Assembly: GCA_944320995.1 (NCBI GenBank)
Contig: CALUJQ010000026.1
Location: forward strand, 1-43,985
From: an uncultured Barnesiella sp.
GTDB lineage: Bacteria; Bacteroidota; Bacteroidia; Bacteroidales; Barnesiellaceae
DNA: 43,985 nt
Direction: 5' to 3'
The first letter of the stretch is position 1. Each line of letters begins with the position of its first letter. The position numbers and the translations under genes were made by a program. The notes beneath the pieces are model-generated. The model was not told the DNA's origin. It made no database searches and saw only the letters and a list, made by a program, of their open reading frames with translations. Below, piece after piece: positions 18,231 through 28,700 of the stretch.

Positions 18231-18298
18231 GTGTTTTTCATGGTATTAGAATTAAGGTTAATAAAGATTGGTTGTCGTGACGACAATCAATTTTTTTT
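18231..18298 (+). ncRNA. Candidate small RNA, about 68 nt
   Basis: A promoter-like pair and a good intrinsic terminator enclose a non-coding stretch between two divergent genes. The terminator cannot serve either neighbour: the PepSY-like gene runs leftward from 17993, and the next plus-strand gene starts at 18415 with its own -7 element at 18380. The transcript would have an AU-rich 5' half and end in the terminator stem. No open frame of note is present. It could instead be an attenuated long leader of the gene at 18415. Confidence 0.45.
18267..18298 (+). terminator. Intrinsic terminator in the intergenic region
   Basis: An 11-bp stem (ATTGGTTGTCG with CGACAATCAAT, one G-T pair) and a 3-base TGA loop, running into eight T's at 18291-18298. 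The T tract gives the plus-strand direction. Confidence 0.75.
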
Positions 18299-18379
18299 AT
18301 CCCCCCTAACGACATAGACTCAAAGCCATCAAATATCTATTCTTTTACCTATTTGAGGACAAAAGTTCTATCTTTTGCG

Positions 18380-18387
18380 TACCTTTG
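18380..18387 (+). promoter_or_regulatory. -7 element for the DUF6359-type gene
   Basis: TACCTTTG fits the consensus and lies 27 bases before the ATG at 18415. The nearest TTTG (18352-18355) is 24 bases away, longer than usual. Confidence 0.55.
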
Positions 18388-18414
18388 TAAACCTAATCCA
18401 AACTATATAGTGCC

Positions 18415-19575
18415 ATGAAAAAAATACTTTCTATTATCATCCTGCTCATTTACATACTCCCGGCAATAGCCGGTGACGGAAGTTCGGCCAATACTCCCCT
18501 AACCGTATCTCAAGCCCTTGCCAAAAAGAACGACCACAAAAATTATTACGTGACCGGATACATCGTCGGCGAATATTGTGACTACTCCAACAACAAGCAT
18601 TTCTACAATATCGCACCTCCGTTCGATGGAACGACCGCCTTTTTAATCGCCGACGACATAGATGAAATCGACCTCTCCAAGATGATGCCCGTACAAATAA
18701 AAGACTATATCGATAGTTACAACCTCGACGAATACCCCCAATACTGGCGCAAAAACCTCACGGTAAAAGGGACGCTCACCGATTACTTCACCCTGCCGGG
18801 TATCAAAAACCTCACCGACTGGATTGCTCCCGACGAACCTCTCACCGACGAATCCTCATACTGGAATTTCTATGAAACTTTCGAAACCAAAAAAGCCTAT
18901 ACTCCTGCCAGCGACCAAATGTATGGCGGGGGGACCTATGCCAGTGCCGAAACCTGCTCATGGAAATTTGTAGGAGCCACCTACGGCGATACCTCCAACG
19001 ACATGAAATGGGACAATGCCGCCGCCCACCTGCGACTCACCGAATCGACCAGCGGAGAACCGGGCTATATCTGCATGCTCGCCGACAAGTCCAACGGCAT
19101 AGGCTACATACGGCTATGGGCCGCCCGCTATAAAGATGACAAAGGAGCCGCCTCGTTCGGGATATACCTCTCGGGTGACCAAGGAAAAACATGGGAGGCC
19201 GTACAAACCCATATCGCCATCGAAAAAGAGTTGACCGAATACCAATTCAAAGTCATGCGCCCGGGAGAGTGGCGCGTCAAAATCGCCAAAACCGACGATT
19301 CGGCCAACGGGATAGACATCGACAATATCCACATTAGCGATTACCATATCTCCTCGGCTATCGAAAATGCTCAGGCCGATACTTCCGTGCGTCTGTGGGG
19401 CGAACAGGGTATCCTCGGTTTCGACACCCCGCAGCCCGCCGATCTTCATATTTATACCCTCGACGGCTGCCTCGTAAGCACGCAACACATCGAAGGGAAC
19501 GGTAATCTGCCCCTCCCACAAGGATTCTATCTCGTCTCGACACCAGCCGCCATCGTAAAAATTATAGTGCGGTAA
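18415..19575 (+). CDS. Secreted DUF6359-type protein with a sorting-like tail
   Basis: 386 residues with a signal peptide (about 1-20). Residues 25-145 match the Bacteroidetes DUF6359 pattern (LTVSQALAKKNDHKNYYVTG, YIVGEYC, LTVKGTLTDYFTLPGIKN), probably an OB-like fold. Residues of about 150-305 form a jelly-roll-like part (NFYETFETKKAY, YIRLWAARYKD, DIDNIHISDY) similar to carbohydrate-binding or choice-of-anchor domains. The last 75 residues (IYTLDGCLVSTQHI, LPQGFYLVST) look like a type IX or DUF6383 sorting tail, so export to the cell surface is likely. No enzyme motif is present. It is monocistronic, closed by the hairpin at 19612-19654. Confidence 0.75.
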   Translation: MKKILSIIILLIYILPAIAGDGSSANTPLTVSQALAKKNDHKNYYVTGYIVGEYCDYSNNKHFYNIAPPFDGTTAFLIADDIDEIDLSKMMPVQIKDYIDSYNLDEYPQYWRKNLTVKGTLTDYFTLPGIKNLTDWIAPDEPLTDESSYWNFYETFETKKAYTPASDQMYGGGTYASAETCSWKFVGATYGDTSNDMKWDNAAAHLRLTESTSGEPGYICMLADKSNGIGYIRLWAARYKDDKGAASFGIYLSGDQGKTWEAVQTHIAIEKELTEYQFKVMRPGEWRVKIAKTDDSANGIDIDNIHISDYHISSAIENAQADTSVRLWGEQGILGFDTPQPADLHIYTLDGCLVSTQHIEGNGNLPLPQGFYLVSTPAAIVKIIVR

Positions 19576-19611
19576 TCCGGAGGGGAAAACCACCAGAACA
19601 AATTTCTCTGG

Positions 19612-19654
19612 ATACAAGGAAGCCATATCGCATTGCGATATGGCTTCCTTGTAT
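19612..19654. terminator. Long bidirectional terminator hairpin
   Basis: 21-bp arms that are perfect reverse complements (19612-19632 and 19634-19654) around a single central base; the tip would open to make a loop. It lies between two convergent genes (18415-19575 and 19678-21681). There is no long T tract. Confidence 0.8.
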
Positions 19655-19677
19655 TGGGGCAATATATAAGTTCTCTC

Positions 19678-21681
19678 TTATTCCCCTGCCGGCAAAAATA
19701 GAACGGCATCGGCCGCCACTACATTATCGGCCCCGCGATTGGAAATCTCCACATAAGCCTTTCGCCCGCGATTCAAGGCATATTCTCCCACATATACCCA
19801 CTCTCCGCCGGTTTGGCCCAAAACCTTTACATCTTCTTTATGCACCTGAACCTGTACCGTATCGGACTCGTTGCATACCCATACAGGAGTATATGTCGAA
19901 GACTCCTTCAATTGGGGGAAGAAAACATAGACCTTATAGGTATCGGGCTCTTGAATATCGGGTATATACTTAATGGTTTTCAATGTATCGCCCTTGGAGT
20001 TATCGACATAGAAATTCAAACCATATCCCCGATAAGTATCACGAGTTAACGTCCAATCCCCATGCAAATCGACAGAGGTCACATCATCATTATCGACCAA
20101 GACCTCGGGAGTAGAGCTATCGGCCAACGGGTCGGTCTTCAATATCTCCTGCACCCGAGACACATCGACATCTTGCACATCGATATTCTCATCGACCGAT
20201 AAACAGGCCGCCACAGCAGCCGACTGTCCCAATACCATGAAAACGGGCTCCATACGGATAGAACCGTATGCAATATGCGATGCCGACAGGCAAACCGGGA
20301 CCAACAAATTGGTAACCTCTTGCCGCTTGGGAACAATCGCCCGATACGATATGGGATAGGGAGGGAAGCCTCCGATCTCGACATTCCCTTCGTTCTTTAC
20401 CGCACCGTCAACGACAAGACGGTCGCAATTATGAGAATCCATCGTATAGGCAGCCCAGCCTATTACGTCGCTAACTACCTCTCGACCCACACAATGGTGT
20501 TCGGTCATTACCAGCTCCCCAAGCATACGACGAGCCTCCCTTACATAGAGTTGATGAGTCCAATGCCCGTTATCGACATATTCATCTTTGGGATAGCCCC
20601 ACTTCAACATCTCATCACGCATAAACCGAGGAACACGCTCGTCATGACCCAAGAAATAGAAAAGGCCCTTGGTATAATCTTCATGTGCTTTCCAAATTTC
20701 GGCCCGCCTATCATATCCGGCTTCGGGATAATCCCAATTCATACCTATCATATCGGTAGAGATACCGCCACCATTGTTTATATCGGTCTTTGAGTTGGGC
20801 ATACGACTCCAAATAAAATAATCATATACCGATTTCCGAGGCGAAACCTCATGCAATCGCAACACCAATTCATACCGGGTAGAATCGTAATTGTCGGGGC
20901 GGGTAATAGGAACCATATTCTCGGGATTATCGGTCAAACAGACCCTGAAATTATAGGCTTGTATCTTCTTATCGCCCGACCCGGCAGGGTGCAGGGTATG
21001 GTCACTTACCCCCCAAATCAAGCCGCTGGCCGAATCGCCGGGAATAACATAAGGGTCTATCGGGTCCCAAAATTGATGGCCTTTCATCATTTGAACGCCA
21101 TTGTAAGTTTCGCCATATACCGAGTTGTCCTCTCGTCCCACCACATAAGACGCTCCCGCTTGTGCCATCAAATCACCTTCGTAAGAGCAATCGACAAATA
21201 CCTTTGCCCGGATTTTCCGATAAGTTTCGGGTACCGGATTTTTTGAATTTTCAACCACAATTTCCGAGATGCGAGTCCCCTCTTTTTTAACCTCGTTCAA
21301 GCGATAAGCATACATCACTTCGACATGCCCCCGCTCTACATATTCCCGGAAGATATTCTCTGCGACCGACGGTTCAAAGACCCATTGTTCAAACTGGTCA
21401 TAATGAGCCCCGACCCTACGGTAAAAATCGCGAGCCAAACCGGTCACCACAAACTTATTCCCTATATCGGTATATCCCAATCCGCCCGAAGTCATTCCTC
21501 CCAAGTGGGTGCCGGGTTCGATCAACAACACCTTCTTCCCTTCCATCGAAGCCGTATAAGCGGCAATAACTCCGGCCGAAGTACCTCCGTATATACAAAT
21601 ATCCACACATTCGGCACCTTTTTTACAACCGGTAAACAGCATGAGCAATGCCATGATGCTTCCTAAACATATCCCTCTCAT
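19678..21681 (-). CDS. Secreted FAD-dependent oxidoreductase with golvesin-like C-terminal domain
   Basis: A 667-residue predicted lipoprotein (lipobox LFTGC, Cys19). The dinucleotide-binding fold begins at VDICIYGGTSAGVIAAYTAS, with LLIEPGTHLGGMTSGGLGYTD following, as in the FAD_oxidored family (PF12831). KVFVDCSYEGDLMAQAGASY and a late RMEPVFMVLGQSAAVAA belong to the same family. The last 130 residues (HGDWTLTRDTYRGYG, PDTYKVYVFFPQL, NVVAADAVLF) resemble the golvesin or xanthan-lyase accessory domain, which probably binds glycan. Such proteins are frequent in carbohydrate clusters but few are characterised; oxidation of a sugar is an inference. It is the last gene of the susC-susD-GH3 unit, 36 bases after the GH3 gene. 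Confidence 0.85.
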   Translation of the reverse strand: MRGICLGSIMALLMLFTGCKKGAECVDICIYGGTSAGVIAAYTASMEGKKVLLIEPGTHLGGMTSGGLGYTDIGNKFVVTGLARDFYRRVGAHYDQFEQWVFEPSVAENIFREYVERGHVEVMYAYRLNEVKKEGTRISEIVVENSKNPVPETYRKIRAKVFVDCSYEGDLMAQAGASYVVGREDNSVYGETYNGVQMMKGHQFWDPIDPYVIPGDSASGLIWGVSDHTLHPAGSGDKKIQAYNFRVCLTDNPENMVPITRPDNYDSTRYELVLRLHEVSPRKSVYDYFIWSRMPNSKTDINNGGGISTDMIGMNWDYPEAGYDRRAEIWKAHEDYTKGLFYFLGHDERVPRFMRDEMLKWGYPKDEYVDNGHWTHQLYVREARRMLGELVMTEHHCVGREVVSDVIGWAAYTMDSHNCDRLVVDGAVKNEGNVEIGGFPPYPISYRAIVPKRQEVTNLLVPVCLSASHIAYGSIRMEPVFMVLGQSAAVAACLSVDENIDVQDVDVSRVQEILKTDPLADSSTPEVLVDNDDVTSVDLHGDWTLTRDTYRGYGLNFYVDNSKGDTLKTIKYIPDIQEPDTYKVYVFFPQLKESSTYTPVWVCNESDTVQVQVHKEDVKVLGQTGGEWVYVGEYALNRGRKAYVEISNRGADNVVAADAVLFLPAGE

Positions 21682-21717
21682 AAATCTATTCTCTTTTTCT
21701 TTTTACATGTTTCGTTT

Positions 21718-23922
21718 TTATGGATTCACGCGTACCTCGACCGCCTGTTTTATATCACGTGAAGAGGTCGCAATCTGTAACTGGTAACTATCGGGCTCGA
21801 CCACCCACCGGGATTGCCGGTCGTCATAGAATGCAAAATCTTGAACCGGGACTTCCAAAGTTACCCATTTTTTCTCGCCTTTCCGCAAGAAAAATTTCCT
21901 GAACCCTTTCAACTCCTTGACCGGTCGAGGCAAAGAAGGATTCTTCTGACTCACATAAACCTGTACAGTCTCTGCTCCGTCCATACGGCCCACATTGGCT
22001 ATCTCTACCTCTACCCGCACGGTATCGCAAATGTCATACGCCACCTTGTCGGTACGAGTGTCCCCATACTCAAATCGAGTGTACGAAAGACCATATCCAA
22101 AGGGGAACAACGGATCTATATGCCGAGTGTCGTGCCAGCGATACCCCACCAAAATATCGTCATGGTAATAGACGTTTTCACCATCGCCCGGATAGGATTC
22201 CAGTCCAAAATAATGGGCGCTGTTATCCTCCAACTTACATGGAATGGAGAAGGGTAATTTCCCCGACGGACTTACCTCGCCGCTAATCACTCGCGCCGTA
22301 GCCACTCCGGCTTCCGACCCCAAGTACCACGACTGCATCAATCCCTTCACGGCTTTGAGCCAAGGCATCGAAACCGCATTGCCGCTAATCAAGACAACCC
22401 CCACATTGGAATTGACTTGCAATATCTTATCCAGCAACTCATTCTGCCCATAAGGCAAATCCATACTCTCGCGATCATCGCCCTCGCAATCTTGCCGGAA
22501 ATTTTTATTCAATCCCCCGAAGAACAATACGACATCGGCATTTTTGGCCACCTCGACGGCACAGCGGACCAACGAATCGGCATCAAACCCCGAAGGAAGT
22601 TCCCGACTATAATCGGGAGCCCCCGAAGCATAACCCATACTATACACGATGTTTTCTTCGCCATATTTCTCGATTAATCCTTGTAACGGCGAAATCTCCC
22701 GACGTGCTTTCAGTTCGGACGAGCCTCCCCCCTCGGTCAATTTCTTCACCGCATTTTCACCTATAACCGCAATCTTCTTATAACGCCCCGGAGCAATCGG
22801 GAAAAATTCCTTCTCATTTTTCAACAAAACGATACCCTCTTCGGCCACCTTCCGGGCTATGGCCGTATGTTCTTCGGTCAATTTCCGCCCATAGGGCCTT
22901 TGCCTATTCATATTGGTTCTGAAACACAATCGCAAAATACGGCGAATCTTTTCGTCCAACAGCGTTTCGGAAAGTTCCCCCCGTTTAATTTTTTCCAAAA
23001 ACGGGCGTGCCAAATAATATTGATCATAAGTCGAACTCAATCCCCACGTCAATCCATTGGTCCATGTCCCCATCTCCAGATCCAGCCCGTTCCGCGCAGC
23101 CTCATCTGTATCGTGGGCCGACCCCCAATCGGTAAGCATCACGCCGTCGAATTTCCAATCGCCTTTCAGTATCTTGTTGATCAGTGTATCGTTATGCGAG
23201 CAATAAGAGCCTTTGTATTTATTGTACGAACCCATAACGGCCCACACGCCGGCACGCTCGACCGCAGCTCTGAATGCCGGGAGATAGATTTCATTCAAAG
23301 CCCGGTCGCTCACCTCAACATTGATTGCATTACGGTATTTCTCCTGATTGTTCAACACAAAATGTTTCACACAAGCCGCTACTCCATTTTCTTGAACCCC
23401 TTGAATATAGGGCACGACCATAATCGACGACAAATACGGATCTTCCCCCATATACTCAAAATTACGACCGCTCAACGGAGTACGGTAAATGTTCACCCCG
23501 GGGCCCAATATAATATCTTTCCCCCGATAACGTGCTTCTTCTCCCAATGCTTTGCCATAACGATAGGCCAACTCGGGATTGAACGTTGCGGCCAAACAGG
23601 TAAGTGCCGGATATGCCGTACAAGAATCGTTTGTCCAATGCGCATGCCGCCAATCGTCCCAAACAAATTCCATTCTTACCCCATGAGGGCCATCGCTCAT
23701 CCATATCTCGGGAATACCCAAACGAGGACACCCCGGTGTGCTAAATTTGGATTGTGCATGACACATGGCAATTTTTTCCTCCAAAGTCATCTGCGACAAA
23801 GCATCGTCAATCCGCTCTTCCACCGGCTTCGTATCATCGAGATAAACCGGCAGTTGGGAAAATACAGGAAGAGAAACGCCCCATATAAGCGCAAAAAGTA
23901 AAGAGGGGATCTTTTTTTTCAT
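21718..23922 (-). CDS. Glycoside hydrolase family 3 beta-glucosidase
   Basis: A 734-residue enzyme with a signal peptide (cleavage near VFSQ, 20-23) and therefore probably periplasmic. The (beta/alpha)8 domain holds the substrate-binding KHF (186-188) and the nucleophile D265 in VMLTDWGSAHD. The second alpha/beta domain begins near residue 375 (VLLKNEKEFFPI). A fibronectin-like C-terminal domain (VEIANVGRMDGAETVQVYVS) ends the protein, a complete GH3 layout. GH3 enzymes of this type remove glucose from beta-glucan oligosaccharides, so it should finish the oligomers that SusC brings in. It is the third gene of the minus-strand unit, between susD and the FAD oxidoreductase. Confidence 0.93.
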   Translation of the reverse strand: MKKKIPSLLFALIWGVSLPVFSQLPVYLDDTKPVEERIDDALSQMTLEEKIAMCHAQSKFSTPGCPRLGIPEIWMSDGPHGVRMEFVWDDWRHAHWTNDSCTAYPALTCLAATFNPELAYRYGKALGEEARYRGKDIILGPGVNIYRTPLSGRNFEYMGEDPYLSSIMVVPYIQGVQENGVAACVKHFVLNNQEKYRNAINVEVSDRALNEIYLPAFRAAVERAGVWAVMGSYNKYKGSYCSHNDTLINKILKGDWKFDGVMLTDWGSAHDTDEAARNGLDLEMGTWTNGLTWGLSSTYDQYYLARPFLEKIKRGELSETLLDEKIRRILRLCFRTNMNRQRPYGRKLTEEHTAIARKVAEEGIVLLKNEKEFFPIAPGRYKKIAVIGENAVKKLTEGGGSSELKARREISPLQGLIEKYGEENIVYSMGYASGAPDYSRELPSGFDADSLVRCAVEVAKNADVVLFFGGLNKNFRQDCEGDDRESMDLPYGQNELLDKILQVNSNVGVVLISGNAVSMPWLKAVKGLMQSWYLGSEAGVATARVISGEVSPSGKLPFSIPCKLEDNSAHYFGLESYPGDGENVYYHDDILVGYRWHDTRHIDPLFPFGYGLSYTRFEYGDTRTDKVAYDICDTVRVEVEIANVGRMDGAETVQVYVSQKNPSLPRPVKELKGFRKFFLRKGEKKWVTLEVPVQDFAFYDDRQSRWVVEPDSYQLQIATSSRDIKQAVEVRVNP

Positions 23923-24044
23923 CGTTTTCTTTTCATTTCATTACTGATCAAGAGTCAAAACTATTCAGAGATTGAGTCTCATTGCCTGGCAGAATCAGTC
24001 AAATGAGGCTCAATCTTCTGAAATGCTATTGATCCATCGGCTAA

Positions 24045-25727
24045 TTAATAAATATCTTGATAGGCTGCTTCTGAACCCCATCCCGGGTTAGCGGTCAAAA
24101 CTCCTTTGGAAAGCTCGATTTCGGACAAAGGAATTTGAAGGAATCCGTTTGTCTCGGGACGATAGGTTATCGTCTTGGTCACCGTCTCGGTACGGCTGCG
24201 ATAAATGACAATATCCTTCTGGTTCTCGTTGAGTACGCGGTCGGCATCGTGCCAGCGCAACAAGTCGTAGAATCGCACGCCCTCAAACGCCAATTCAAAA
24301 CGGCGCTCGGCTTTAATATTATCGAGAGTTGCCGGTACCGAAGGTAATCCCACACGGGTTCTTACCCGATCGAGATACGTTTGAGCCTTTGCATTCCCCA
24401 GATTCAACTCGGCGGCCATCAACAGTACATCGGCAAAACGAATCAAAACAAGGTCTTGTGTGTTGTTCAACTGGAAGTTTTCAACCGTATTCCCATACAA
24501 TTCCAAGCTATAATTGTGGAACGACGTGTGTGTCCCGTCGGTCCATACGTTGATGGGAGTATATTTTTTCTGCACATAAGAAGTTTCGTCCACATGAGAA
24601 TCGGCTCCGAAGGTGTACAAGACAACCTCATCGCGGTCTGTCACATTAAAGACAGAGCCTTTCTTACGAATATCGTCGTCCGACCAGTCTTCCCATAATT
24701 TGGGGTTTACCGTACCGAAGCCCCAGCCCTCCCCAAAGGGGAAAGTCCGTTGGTAATTTTGTCCGCGCAACCCAAAGTAGAGACATATCTGATTGCTCTT
24801 TTGGTAAGGATAATCCCAATTGGCAAAACTGTTGGAGAACTTAATGGCAAACACCGTCTCCTTATTCCCGTCGCCTTCCCATTTGAGGTTGTTGTTCTTT
24901 GTAAATTTATAATCCTGCACATAGGAATAAGGCCACAAGTTTCTGAAATCGCTCACCAAATCGTGACCGCTGATCGAAGTATCGGTACATTCGTCGAGCC
25001 ATGCAATCACTTGGTCTTTGGTAATCTCGCCACCATCGGGCAACGGCAAGGACTCTTTCTGGTAATACCCCGTGTAGAACAGGAATACCCGGGCCATCAG
25101 CGCCTCGGCCGCCCATTTGGTCACCCGTCCCGACTCCACGGCATCATACTTCTCGGTCGGCAACAGCTCTTCGATGGCTTTTTTCAGATCCGAAGCAATC
25201 AACGCATATGTATCGGCAGCCGGTGAGCGAGGGACATTGACCGATTCGGGAGTCTCAATCAAACATACGTCGCCAAACATTCTCGACAAATCGAAATAAT
25301 AGTGTGCCCGCAAAAACCGGGCCTCACCCTCCATACGTTTGCGATCTTCCTCGCTATTCCAAGCAACCCGGTCGATAGCATCTAAAAACACGTTGGCTCT
25401 GAATACGCCCATGTAATTGGTTTTCCAAGCTACGGCAAAACTGCTCTCGCTCCATTTCTGGCATTGTGCGATCGCTTTGGTCGAGACATCGGCAGGACCG
25501 CCTCCGCCCAATATATTGTCGGAACGAAGCTCCGAACTCAAAAACGAAGTCTGCAACGGGTCGGGCATAGAGAGTACCGCATATATTCCCGTCAACACTT
25601 GTTCGGCATCTTCTTGCGTCGCCGGATAGTTCTCTATGGTTTTCAAATTTGTGGGCTCCGTGTCGAGGAAATCCTCACACCCTGCCAAAATAAGACCCGC
25701 GAACAATGATAATATTATTTTTTTCAT
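24045..25727 (-). CDS. SusD-like glycan-binding lipoprotein
   Basis: A 560-residue outer-membrane lipoprotein (lipobox LAGCEDFLD, Cys17 from the ATG at 25727). The start DFLDTEPT, the helical repeats with RFLRAHYYFDLSRMFGDVCL, and the C-terminal RRFELAFEGVRFYDLLRW with INVWTDGT and LSEIELSKG are hallmarks of the SusD/RagB family. It caps the SusC barrel and captures glycan at the surface. Its specificity cannot be read directly. The ATG at 25727 gives the correct lipoprotein start; the nine residues upstream in frame are not needed. It lies 42 bases after susC. Confidence 0.95.
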   Translation of the reverse strand: MKKIILSLFAGLILAGCEDFLDTEPTNLKTIENYPATQEDAEQVLTGIYAVLSMPDPLQTSFLSSELRSDNILGGGGPADVSTKAIAQCQKWSESSFAVAWKTNYMGVFRANVFLDAIDRVAWNSEEDRKRMEGEARFLRAHYYFDLSRMFGDVCLIETPESVNVPRSPAADTYALIASDLKKAIEELLPTEKYDAVESGRVTKWAAEALMARVFLFYTGYYQKESLPLPDGGEITKDQVIAWLDECTDTSISGHDLVSDFRNLWPYSYVQDYKFTKNNNLKWEGDGNKETVFAIKFSNSFANWDYPYQKSNQICLYFGLRGQNYQRTFPFGEGWGFGTVNPKLWEDWSDDDIRKKGSVFNVTDRDEVVLYTFGADSHVDETSYVQKKYTPINVWTDGTHTSFHNYSLELYGNTVENFQLNNTQDLVLIRFADVLLMAAELNLGNAKAQTYLDRVRTRVGLPSVPATLDNIKAERRFELAFEGVRFYDLLRWHDADRVLNENQKDIVIYRSRTETVTKTITYRPETNGFLQIPLSEIELSKGVLTANPGWGSEAAYQDIY

Positions 25728-25769
25728 GATTTGACTATTTTTAGGTCGTAACAATTTTACTCGGTTTTA

Positions 25770-28700
25770 TCAATAATATATGTTCACTCCGAACAAGAAA
25801 GAGTAGGCCGTGGGATAATTGCCCAAGTCGATTCCTCTCGCCCACGATTCGGCGCCGGTATAAGACGAAACCTCGGGATCCAGCCCCGTATATTTCGTGA
25901 AGGTAAACAGATTTTGTCCCGAAATATATACCCGCAGTTTTTGCAGCGGAATTTGACGGAACACTTTCTTGAAATCGAATCCCAGTGTGATATTGGTAAT
26001 TCTGAAATAGTCGCCGTTCTCGATATACAAATCGGACACATATTGCCAGTTGGTGGCTGTCCCGTTAAGGCTGGGCAACCAGTTCGACGTGCCTTCGCCA
26101 TGCCAATGGCCCAACATATCGGTCGTGTAATTGCTGGTATTCAAGGTGGAGTTCACCCGGTACGACTTGACAATTTGGTTCCCGGCGACACCATATCCGG
26201 CGATGGAAAAATCGAATCCCTTATACGACATGTTGAGGTTTACACCATAGTTGAAATCGGGGTTCGGGTCCCCCAACATTTCCCGGTCATCTTCCGTGAT
26301 AGCCCCGTCGTTGTTCAAATCCTTGAAGCGCACATCGCCCGGTTTCGCATCCGGCATAATAGGCAGGCCCGTCGCAGGCGAGATATAATTGTCTATTTCT
26401 TCTTGGTTCTGGAAAATCCCGTCGTGGCGGTATCCATAGAAATACCCCAGAGGCTTGCCTACCTCGGCACGGTAGAACCGGCCTGTGCCGCTACCCAAAA
26501 TATTTTCGGCACCTTCGATATATTGGTCTTCATTGGCGATTCTCACCACCTCGTTCTTGTTATAGCCCATATTGGCCGATATGCCATATTGGAAATCGCC
26601 CACACGGTCGTTCCAGCTCAACTGCAATTCCACACCTTGGTTCACAATATCGCCACCGTTCACCCACGGGCCTTTGGGAGTTCCCCATATACCCAACGCA
26701 TTGGTTTGTACCAGCCAGTCGACGGTCTTCTTGTGATACCAGTCGAAGTTGACCCCCAACCGGTTGCCGGCCAGCATCATATCAAATCCGATGTCGGTTT
26801 GGCGGGAAGTCTCCCAAGTGAGGTCCTCATTGGAATTATATTCGATGAACGAGCCGATGTAAGGGCTGCCGCTCTTGTCGCCAAAGTAATAATAGGCGGC
26901 ATTTTGAGAATTGGCCAATGTCATCGTACCCAGATAGCGGAAAGCATCGAGCTTGTTGTTACCGTTCTCACCCCAACTGGCGCGAATCTTCAAATAGTTC
27001 AACACATCTCTCGCATCTTCCATGAAATCCTCTTCCGTGACATTCCAACCGGCCGATACCGACGGGAAATATCCCCAACGATGTCCGCGGGCGAAATTGG
27101 AAGAACCATCGGCACGCATAATCACGGTCGCCATGTATTTGTTCCGATAATCATAGTTGACACGCCCGAAAAACGAAGACAACGTCGAGATGCCCCATGC
27201 CGACCCCGACAATTCCGTGCGGCCCTCGGCTATGGTCTTGGCATTGCCCAAATAGGCATGGAAGAAATCATCGAACTCCACATCTTCATTCGAACCCGAG
27301 AAATTTTCACCCATACCCGATTTGTCGATCGTCGTACCCAGCAACGCCGAGAACTGATGCCCGTTGTCGAGCGAGAAGTCATACGAAAGCACGCTCTCGA
27401 ATTGCCAACCGAGCCCCATACCGCCCTGTTGCGTAACCTCGTTGCGGTATTTGACCTCGGTATTCCCATTCAAATCATAGGCCGGTATATACCCCCGGTA
27501 AGACCAGCTACTGTACCGTATCCCGAAGTTATTACGCCACTTCAAGTTCTTAATCGGTTCGAGTATCAAATAGAAGTTCCCGTTCAGCGAGTAATTTTTA
27601 CTCTCCTTCATCGCACTATTGTAGTACATTTTGGCCACCGGGTTGAATTCATTGGGATTAATCGTCACCGGGTAGGTAAAGTCCCCGTTCTCGTCATATG
27701 CAGGGAACAAAGGGCTTGCCTTGAAAGCGTTTCTGAAATCGTTCCACGTCGTTTGGCCGGTTGCTTGGTCGAGGCCTTTGCGGTCGCTATAAACCATCGA
27801 CAAGGTTTCTCCCACCTTCAAGACATCGAGGTCCCTCGACTTTATCAACGTATGTTCCGAATTCAACCGCACCGTATAACGCTCGAAACCCGAGCCCACC
27901 TCGTCGTTGGGGACTGCGACCGTCGGCTTCTGCGACGTGTAGGAGAATCCCAAAGTGAAAGCCGAACTGTCGGTCCCCTTATTTATATTGATCGCATGAT
28001 TGTGGATAGGTGCATTCTTTTGGGTCATCTCGTCCAACCAGTTCGTACCGTCCCATTCACCGCTGTTGATTTTGTCCAACATCGGGATCTTCTCGGTATT
28101 CAATTCGGCATCGGTTATCAATCCGGCCTCTTGCAGCAACATGAGGTAATCTCTCGCCCCGGTCGTCTCTACATTGTTTTTAAAGTTTTGAATCCCCACA
28201 TATCCATCGTATGTAATGCTTACTTTCCCTTTTTGAGCCTGCTTGGTGGTAACCAATATGACGCCATTGGCGGCACGGGCTCCGTAAATAGCCGCCGAAG
28301 CAGCATCTTTCAAAATATCGATCGACTCGATGTCCGACGGGCTCAACGTATTCAAATCGCCCGGTTGCCCGTCGATAATACACAACGGTTCGGAATCGTG
28401 CATGGTTCCCGCGCCACGGATGAGCACTTTGAAATCCTCGCCCGGCTTTCCGTTATTCTTTACAATGCTCACACCCGGCGTGAAGCCTTGCAGGGCACTC
28501 AACGGGCTCACCGTGTTCTGTGCGGCAAGTACATCACCTTTCACTTGAACGGTAGCTCCCGTAACCAACTTCTTCTGTTGAACGCCGTAACCGATAGCGA
28601 CCACCTCGTCCAGCATATTCACGTTCTCTTCGAGTGCGATGTTGATTGTTGACTGTCCCTTTACATCGACGTCTTGGGGCTTATACCCCACATACGACAC

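Noticed and set aside
22867..23901. A 344-codon plus-strand frame
   Set aside because: It is the shadow of the GH3 gene on the other strand.
25914..28652. A 912-codon open frame on the plus strand
   Set aside because: It lies opposite susC. The product has no signal, domain or sensible composition and results from codon bias of the real gene.
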